Below are positions 1 through 3,675 of a DNA stretch of 5,280 nt, one piece after another (position 1 is the first letter of the stretch; every line of letters starts with the position of its first letter). The notes under the pieces are model-generated. The model had not been told where the DNA came from. It ran no database searches and saw only the letters and a list, made by a program, of their open reading frames with translations. Source of the stretch: an uncultured Oscillospiraceae bacterium (GTDB lineage: Bacteria; Bacillota; Clostridia; Oscillospirales; Oscillospiraceae); contig CALWWS010000160.1 of the NCBI GenBank assembly GCA_944385305.1, positions 1 through 5,280 of the forward strand. Reading direction: 5' to 3'. Made by a program: the position numbers and the translations under genes.

Positions 1-1
1 G

Positions 2-133
2 GACCGGAACAGGGGGCCGCTGGAGGAGCTGGCCGACGCCCTGCTGGGGGCCCTGCTGGGGGAGGAGCCCCCGGCCCCGGAGCCGGAGGGCGGCCCTGTC
101 CCCGCCGGCGGGGACGGGGAAGAGGAAATTTGA
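2..133 (+). CDS. C-terminal end of an upstream protein, acidic tail (partial)
   Basis: This frame is open from the left edge to the TGA at 131-133 and gives 43 residues. Nearly every codon ends in G or C, as in the genes downstream; the other two forward frames are also open here but lack that codon pattern. The visible part has a short Leu/Ala-rich amphipathic helix (EELADALLGALLGEE), then a Pro/Glu/Gly-rich stretch, then the acidic end GDGEEEI. That looks like a flexible, exposed tail and does not identify a family. In many eCIS clusters a DUF4255-type cap/terminator gene precedes the sheath gene, but nothing here proves it. No hairpin-plus-T-run terminator follows the stop. Confidence 0.7.
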   Translation, partial: DRNRGPLEELADALLGALLGEEPPAPEPEGGPVPAGGDGEEEI

Positions 134-140
134 TCAAATT
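127..140. repeat. 14-bp perfect palindrome over the upstream gene's stop codon
   Basis: AATTTGATCAAATT is its own reverse complement. It is centred on GATC and contains the TGA stop of the upstream gene. It lies about 60 bp before the putative -10 element, so it could be an operator for a dimeric regulator. As RNA it would be a weak AU-rich stem, and no T-run follows, so it is unlikely to be a terminator. The sequence is certain and the role is not. Confidence 0.5.
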
Positions 141-157
141 CACAAAAAACTTTTTCC

Positions 158-188
158 TGTTCAGGGCTGTGTTCAGAGGATTGTTCAG
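158..188 (+). promoter_or_regulatory. Three TGTTCAG direct repeats at 12-bp spacing
   Basis: The heptamer TGTTCAG occurs at 158-164, 170-176 and 182-188, with exactly 12 bp between successive starts. The five bases between copies differ (GGCTG, AGGAT), so the heptamer rather than the whole unit is conserved. The array covers the -35 region of the extended -10 element at 196-204. This is the layout expected for an activator or repressor that binds side by side on one face of the DNA. The regulator is unknown. Confidence 0.55.
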
Positions 189-195
189 AATCGGC

Positions 196-204
196 TGGTA
201 TCAT
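196..204 (+). promoter_or_regulatory. Candidate extended -10 promoter element for the structural operon
   Basis: TGG followed by TATCAT matches the extended -10 form TGnTATAAT with one mismatch in the hexamer. No good -35 hexamer lies 16-18 bp upstream; that position (176-182) falls inside the TGTTCAG array. Transcription would start near 210-212 and leave a leader of about 80 nt before the sheath gene. A weak -35 plus upstream repeats suggests a promoter that needs an activator. This comes from sequence pattern alone. Confidence 0.4.
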
Positions 205-212
205 GGTACCAT
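203..212. repeat. 10-bp palindrome ATGGTACCAT overlapping the -10 element
   Basis: This perfect palindrome begins inside the putative -10 hexamer and ends near the predicted transcription start. That position would suit a repressor operator, but a 10-bp palindrome can arise by chance. Confidence 0.3.
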
Positions 213-228
213 CGAGGATAACCGAAGC

Positions 229-241
229 AAAAAATTTTTTT
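229..241. other. A6T7 tract in the sheath leader
   Basis: Six A are followed by seven T, giving a 12-bp palindrome (229-240). In DNA such tracts are stiff and curved. In RNA this gives an unstructured AU-rich stretch just before the Shine-Dalgarno tract at 244-251. No GC-rich stem precedes the T-run, so it is not a standard intrinsic terminator. Confidence 0.4.
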
Positions 242-243
242 AG

Positions 244-291
244 AAAGGGGGAAACCGGTTCGGGTACCGGAGACACCGGAACCGGGAAAGT
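244..291 (+). promoter_or_regulatory. Sheath translation-initiation region with a hairpin between SD and start codon
   Basis: The only strong purine-rich ribosome binding tract, AAAGGGGG at 244-251, lies about 40 nt before the sheath ATG. Between them CCGGTTC (255-261) and GAACCGG (279-285) form a perfect 7-bp inverted repeat with a 17-nt loop. If the stem folds, 3 nt remain before it and 6 nt after it, so the tract would sit about 9 nt from ATG 292. A competing 5-bp hairpin, CCGGT 255-259 with ACCGG 266-270, is possible. ACCGG occurs four times between 254 and 285. No in-frame ATG, GTG or TTG lies between the TAG at 241-243 and 292, so the start is fixed. Confidence 0.4.
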
Positions 292-2043
292 ATGGCTGAA
301 TATCTGTCCCCGGGCGTCTACGTAGAGGAGTTCGATTCCGGCGGAAAGCCCATGGAGGGCGTGGGCACCAGCACGGCGGGCTTTATCGGCCTGGCCGAGC
401 GGGGGCCCGTGGAGGGCGTGCCCCAGCTTGTCACCAACTTCTCCGACTTCAGACGCACCTACGGCGGCTACCTGTCGGAGAGCGAGTTCGGCGAGTACCG
501 CTTCCTGGCCTACGCGGTGGAGCACTTCTTCCTCAACGGCGGCTCCCGCTGCTTTGTGGCCCGTGTGGCCCCCGGCGACGCCAAGTGCGCCCAGGGCTAC
601 GCCCCCGCCCAGGAGGGTGCGGCGCTGATCTTCACCGCCAAGAACCCCGGCCTGTGGGGGGACGGCATCCGGGTGGTCATCAGCCCCGCCAGCAAGGCCA
701 AGACCCAGATCCTGGAGATCCAGGATACCCCCACCGGGAAGAAATACCTGGTGAAAAATGGCGCGGGCTTCAACGCCGGCGACGTGGTGGCCTACACGGA
801 CAAGAAGGAGATTGTCTACAACAAGGTGCTCAAGAGCCAGGACAACTGGCTGGAGTTTGCCCAGGACTTTGACGAGGGCGTGGTGGACAAAAACCTGCTG
901 CCCATCAAGACCATCAGCACCTGCGAGTTCACCCTGGAGGTGAAGTACGACGACCAGGCCGAGCTCTACGAGAACCTGTCCTTCAATGTGGAGGCCTCCA
1001 ACTTCGTCACCAAGCGCACCGCCAAGTCCGACCTGGTGAGCGTGACCTGCGGCGCCCTGCCCCAGGACATCGCGCCCCCCTTTGCCGCCCTGTGCGCCGA
1101 GGAGGATCAGGCCCTGGCCGCCGTCACCCTCACCGGGGGCAGCAACGGCAGCGTGGCCAGCCTCTCCGCCGCCGACTTCATCGGGGTGGACAACGGGGCG
1201 GGCAGGCGCACCGGCATCCAGGCCTTTGTGGACAACGACGTGGTCTCCCTCATGGCGGTACCCGGCGTGGTGGATCCCAACGTGCAGCTGATGCTGGTGG
1301 CCCACTGTGAGAACCTGGGCAGCCGCTTTGCTGTGCTGGACGTACCCAGGGAGGCCAAGAAGGTGCAGGACATCCTGAACCACCGGGAGATCTTCGACTC
1401 CAACTACGCCGCCCTCTACCACCCCTGGCTGGAGGTGTTCGACCCCCTGGACAAGAAGAACATCGCCATCCCGCCCTCGGGCTCGGTGCTGGGCGTCTAC
1501 GCCCGCAGCGACAACACGCGCGGGGTACATAAAGCTCCCGCCAACGAGGTGGTTCGGGCCTGCGTGGGGCTGGACTGCCAGTTCAACAAGGGGGAGCAGG
1601 ACATTCTCAACCCCAAGGGGGTCAACCTCATCCGGGCCTTCCCCGGCCAGGGCATCCGGGTCTGGGGCGCCCGCACCGCCAGCTCGGACGCCAGCTGGAA
1701 GTACGTCAACGTACGCCGCCTGTTCATCTTCATCGAGGAGTCCATCAAGGCCAACACCAACTGGGCGGTGTTTGAGCCCAACGATGAGCAGCTCTGGGTC
1801 CGGGTCAAGCGCACCATCGACGTGTTCCTCACCGGACTGTGGCGGGGCGGCAGCCTGGCCGGCTCGTCCACCGCGGAGGCCTTCTTCGTGGACATCGGGC
1901 GCAGCACCATGAGCCAGGATGACATCGACGACGGCCGGCTCGTCTGCGTCATCGGCGTCGCCCCTGTCAAGCCCGCTGAATTTGTGATCTTCCGCATCAC
2001 CCAGAAGACCAGCGAGGCCGACGGCGGCGGTGGCGGCGAGTAA
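292..2043 (+). CDS. Contractile tail sheath protein (eCIS/phage sheath family)
   Basis: This 583-residue protein is the outer sheath, which stacks around the inner tube and contracts to drive the tube through a target membrane. The N-terminus (SPGVYVEE, then TSTAGFIGLAERGP) is the classic sheath opening. The conserved core includes YHPWLEVFDP (376-385), IPPSG (393-397), GVYARSDNTRGVHKAPAN (401-418), FPGQGIRVWGART (450-462) and the C-terminal domain with FIEESI and the ending VAPVKPAEFVIFRI. These are typical of the Phage_sheath_1 families. Residues of roughly 90-285 are much less conserved in appearance and probably form the surface domain; at 583 residues the protein is long compared with compact sheaths of about 350-480. 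It ends in a flexible tail with five Gly. It is the first gene of the structural operon, 29 bases before the tube gene. Confidence 0.95.
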   Translation: MAEYLSPGVYVEEFDSGGKPMEGVGTSTAGFIGLAERGPVEGVPQLVTNFSDFRRTYGGYLSESEFGEYRFLAYAVEHFFLNGGSRCFVARVAPGDAKCAQGYAPAQEGAALIFTAKNPGLWGDGIRVVISPASKAKTQILEIQDTPTGKKYLVKNGAGFNAGDVVAYTDKKEIVYNKVLKSQDNWLEFAQDFDEGVVDKNLLPIKTISTCEFTLEVKYDDQAELYENLSFNVEASNFVTKRTAKSDLVSVTCGALPQDIAPPFAALCAEEDQALAAVTLTGGSNGSVASLSAADFIGVDNGAGRRTGIQAFVDNDVVSLMAVPGVVDPNVQLMLVAHCENLGSRFAVLDVPREAKKVQDILNHREIFDSNYAALYHPWLEVFDPLDKKNIAIPPSGSVLGVYARSDNTRGVHKAPANEVVRACVGLDCQFNKGEQDILNPKGVNLIRAFPGQGIRVWGARTASSDASWKYVNVRRLFIFIEESIKANTNWAVFEPNDEQLWVRVKRTIDVFLTGLWRGGSLAGSSTAEAFFVDIGRSTMSQDDIDDGRLVCVIGVAPVKPAEFVIFRITQKTSEADGGGGGE

Positions 2044-2055
2044 GCCCATACGAGG

Positions 2056-2062
2056 AAAGGAG
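2056..2062 (+). promoter_or_regulatory. Ribosome binding site of the tube gene
   Basis: AAAGGAG ends 10 nt before ATG 2073, within the short sheath-tube gap. This is far stronger than anything close to the sheath start, which fits the high demand for tube protein. Confidence 0.7.
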
Positions 2063-2072
2063 TGCTTGAGTT

Positions 2073-2495
2073 ATGGCGTATCCCTATGGAAAATTCAGAT
2101 ACCGGGTGGAGATCGACGGGCTGGACGCCGGCGGCTTCTCCGAGGTCACGGGCTTTGACGCCTCCATCGACGTGATGGAGTACCGGGAGGGCGACATGGT
2201 CCAGACCCCCTACAAGATCCCCGGCCTGAAGAAATACGGCAACATCACCCTGAAGCAGGGCCTCACCGACTCCCTGGTGATGTACGAGTGGCTCATCACC
2301 GGCGTGGACGGCCCGGTGGACCGCAAGACCATCACCATCACCTCCCTGGACGAGTCGGAGCAGCCGGTGGCCTCCTGGCAGGTCATCAACGCCTGGCCGG
2401 TGAAGTACACCGCCCCCGACTTCAACGCCACCGCTTCCGAGGTGGCCATCGAGACGGTGGAGATCGCCCATGAGGGCATGACCAGAGTGTCCTGA
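2073..2495 (+). CDS. Inner tube protein (T4 gp19-like tail tube family)
   Basis: This 140-residue protein builds the hollow inner tube by stacking rings inside the sheath. It matches the phage T4 gp19-like tail tube family in length and motifs: the opening YGKFRYRVEIDGLDAGGFSEVTGF, then YREG (38-41), KYGNITLKQGLTD (about residues 54-66), and the C-terminal signature NAWPVKYTAPDFNATASEVAIE followed by VEIAHEGM. The start has a good ribosome binding site, and the gene directly follows the sheath gene, the usual order in eCIS clusters. A second, divergent member of the family lies at 3169-3669. This one has the compact length of the main tube subunit. Confidence 0.95.
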   Translation: MAYPYGKFRYRVEIDGLDAGGFSEVTGFDASIDVMEYREGDMVQTPYKIPGLKKYGNITLKQGLTDSLVMYEWLITGVDGPVDRKTITITSLDESEQPVASWQVINAWPVKYTAPDFNATASEVAIETVEIAHEGMTRVS

Positions 2496-2502
2496 TGAGA
2501 AC

Positions 2503-2607
2503 ATGATGCGGCGGCTGGAGCGCCGCGGGGCCGGGCGGCCCTGCGGCGTGCCAGCCTGTGCGCATATTCACACAGACAGGAGCGGAGGATTCCTTTATGA
2601 GCTTTGA
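2503..2607 (+). CDS. Possible 34-aa basic mini-ORF overlapping the next gene
   Basis: An ATG-ATG pair 7 bases after the tube stop opens a 34-codon frame whose TGA (2605-2607) lies just inside the gp26-like gene. The peptide begins MMRRLERR and contains two Cys (PCGVPAC). There is no clear ribosome binding site, only purines in TGATGAGA, and the GC-rich hairpin at 2508-2526 covers the first codons. It could couple translation to the next gene, but chance is the simpler explanation. Confidence 0.15.
   Translation: MMRRLERRGAGRPCGVPACAHIHTDRSGGFLYEL
2508..2541 (+). other. Two GC-rich hairpins between tube and assembly genes
   Basis: GCGGCG (2508-2513) pairs with CGCCGC (2521-2526) around a 7-nt loop. 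Immediately after it GGGCC (2528-2532) pairs with GGCCC (2537-2541) around a 4-nt loop. No T-run follows, so these are not standard intrinsic terminators. Placed after the two most abundant proteins and before a low-copy assembly factor, they could slow polymerase, mark an RNA processing point, or protect the sheath-tube message. The pairing is visible; the role is inferred. Confidence 0.45.
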
Positions 2608-2968
2608 GACGGAATTTCACTTTACCCTGCCCCGGGGCTATGTGGATGACACGGGGATGCTCCACCGGGAGGGCATTATGCGCCTGGCCAACGCCGCCGA
2701 CGAGATCCTGCCCCTGCGGGACCCCCGCGTCCAGCAAAACCCCTCCTACCTGACCATCATTCTCCTGGCCCGGGTCATCGTGCGCCTGGGCTCCCTGCCC
2801 GCGGTGGACACCAAGATTGTAGAGAAGCTCTTTACCATGGATTTGGCCTACCTCCAGGACCTCTATCAGCGGGTCAACTCCATGGAGGCCCCGGTCTACC
2901 GGGGCGTCTGCCCCCACTGCGGGGAAGAGGTGGAGGTGCCCATAAATTTTCTGGAAGCCGGACAATAG
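2597..2968 (+). CDS. gp26-like tail/baseplate assembly protein, zero-frame product
   Basis: The ATG at 2597 is preferred because GGAGG (2584-2588) lies 8 nt upstream; a GTG 13 codons earlier (2558) has no such site and would add residues (MRIFTQTG...) that do not fit the family start. The product is 123 residues. It resembles the small assembly protein found after the tube gene in many eCIS clusters and often likened to T4 gp26: FETEFHFTLPRGYVD, then LHREGIMRLANAADEILPLRDPRVQ, YLTIILLARVIVRLGSLP, and LFTMDLAYLQDLYQRVN. The C-terminus has one CPHCG knuckle, half a zinc ribbon, followed by EEVEVPINF. The last codons carry a -1 frameshift signal, so this is probably the shorter of two products. 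Its exact place in the particle is uncertain. Confidence 0.85.
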   Translation: MSFETEFHFTLPRGYVDDTGMLHREGIMRLANAADEILPLRDPRVQQNPSYLTIILLARVIVRLGSLPAVDTKIVEKLFTMDLAYLQDLYQRVNSMEAPVYRGVCPHCGEEVEVPINFLEAGQ

Positions 2969-2981
2969 AGGTCTATCCGGC
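2932..2981 (+). promoter_or_regulatory. Programmed -1 ribosomal frameshift cassette
   Basis: Three elements line up as in bacterial -1 frameshift sites such as dnaX. GGAGG at 2932-2936 lies 7 nt before the heptamer. The heptamer A AAT TTT (2944-2950) fits X XXY YYZ in the correct phase with the gp26-like frame. After a 6-nt spacer, GCCGGA (2957-2962) pairs with TCCGGC (2976-2981). Alternatively GCCGG pairs with CCGGC, with an inner ATAG/CTAT stem and a 4-nt loop. The zero-frame TAG (2966-2968) lies in the loop region. Slipping back one base puts ribosomes in the DUF6760-like frame, which has no start codon of its own. Frameshifting itself has not been shown. Confidence 0.75.
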
Positions 2982-3153
2982 GCAGAGAATTTATGAGGAG
3001 GCCGCCTTTCTGGGCTACTACCTGCACTGGAGCCGGGAGGAAATTCTCCAGCTCAACCACCTGGAGCGGCAGCGCTGGTGCAGGGAGGTCTCCCGCATCA
3101 ACACCAAGCTGAACGACGAAGACAAGCCGGAAAACATTTTCGAGAAGATATAG
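2950..3153 (+). CDS. DUF6760-like domain, -1 frame extension of the gp26-like gene
   Basis: After a -1 slip on A AAT TTT the new frame starts at 2950 and gives 67 residues before TAG 3151-3153; with 118 zero-frame residues the fusion is 185 aa. The core YPAQRIYEEAAFLGYYLHWS, then EEILQLNHLERQRWCREVSRIN, matches my recollection of DUF6760, a small eCIS-linked family normally seen as a separate protein of about 50-60 residues (pattern Y-P-x-x-R-hydrophobic-Y-E-E, H-W-S, L-x-H-x-E-R-x-R-W, E-hydrophobic-S-R-I-N). The frame has no ATG, GTG or TTG anywhere from 2650 to its stop, so it cannot be started normally; only rare ATA (2965) or ATT (2989) would be available. It is probably made as a fusion. 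Its molecular role is unknown; a small gene in a similar place (afp6/pvc6) is a possible counterpart. Confidence 0.8.
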   Translation, partial: SGSRTIEVYPAQRIYEEAAFLGYYLHWSREEILQLNHLERQRWCREVSRINTKLNDEDKPENIFEKI

Positions 3154-3168
3154 GGGGGAGGATGGGGC

Positions 3169-3669
3169 ATGGCCGAGCGCATGAGCCTGGACAAGACCAG
3201 GGAGAAGCGGGAGAGCGGACAAAAGCCCTCCTCCGCCCCCGCCCTGGTGGGCAACCAGCAGTTCAAGGTCTTTTTCGGCTCCACCCAGATCAACTTCGCC
3301 CGGGTGAGCAACGTGCAGCGCGCGGTGGAGCACGAGGACTTCACCGAGGGCGGGCTCAACGACTATGTCCACGTCCTCACCAAGCCCGGCGGCCAGAGCG
3401 GCACCCTCACCCTGGAGAAGGGGGTGGCGGCGGACGGGGCCCTCACCAAGCTCATGCGCGCCCTGGAGCCGGGCAGGCGGATCGCCGTGCCGGTGACCAT
3501 CTTCCTCTACCACCGGGAGCGCTCCGGCTGGAAGCCGGTGCGGGCCTGGGGCTTTGAGGACGGGATGGTCACCCGCTGGGAGCTGGGCAGCCTGGACGGC
3601 CTGGGCAGCGAGGTGGTCATCGAAAAGCTGGAGATCTCCCACGCCGGACTGACGGAGCAGGAGGTGTAA
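3169..3669 (+). CDS. Second tube-family protein, probable tube-baseplate adaptor
   Basis: This 166-residue protein is a divergent member of the gp19-like tube family. It shares the fold-defining parts with the main tube: QQFKVFFGSTQINFARVSNVQRAVE, an internal GTLTLEKGV strand that parallels GNITLKQGL in the tube, and the end SEVVIEKLEISHAGL, which parallels SEVAIETVEIAHEGM. It differs by a charged, probably disordered N-terminal extension of about 27 residues (MAERMSLDKTREKRESGQ...). A second tube paralogue after the assembly genes corresponds to the Afp5/Pvc5 type, which joins the tube to the spike and baseplate. ATG 3169 is chosen because GGAGG (3157-3161) lies 7 nt upstream; Met5 at 3181 has no such site. 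It begins 15 bases after the DUF6760-like stop and ends 6 bases before the next gene. Confidence 0.9.
   Translation: MAERMSLDKTREKRESGQKPSSAPALVGNQQFKVFFGSTQINFARVSNVQRAVEHEDFTEGGLNDYVHVLTKPGGQSGTLTLEKGVAADGALTKLMRALEPGRRIAVPVTIFLYHRERSGWKPVRAWGFEDGMVTRWELGSLDGLGSEVVIEKLEISHAGLTEQEV
3659..3665 (+). promoter_or_regulatory. Ribosome binding site deciding the start of the last gene
   Basis: AGGAGGT lies inside the last codons of the second tube gene, 11 nt before ATG 3676. It supports ATG 3676 over the overlapping GTG at 3678, which belongs to a different, Pro/Gly/Arg-rich shadow frame. The 6-base gap between the genes suggests translational coupling. Confidence 0.7.
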
Positions 3670-3675
3670 GGCCCT

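Noticed and set aside
229..243. A/T tract as an intrinsic terminator of the upstream gene
   Set aside because: No GC-rich stem precedes the T-run, and the tract is itself an A6T6 palindrome lying downstream of the candidate promoter.
1497..2504. A 335-codon open frame on the minus strand
   Set aside because: It lies antisense to the sheath and tube genes, which are clearly real. The product is His/Gly/Leu-rich and matches nothing I know.
2558..2596. Upstream GTG start for the gp26-like gene
   Set aside because: It has no ribosome binding site and adds 13 residues that do not fit the family. ATG 2597 has GGAGG at 8 nt.
2911..2928. CPHCG in the gp26-like protein as a complete zinc ribbon
   Set aside because: Only one CxxC knuckle is present and the zero-frame product has no second pair. 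The -1 extension adds just one Cys, so metal binding within one chain is not supported.
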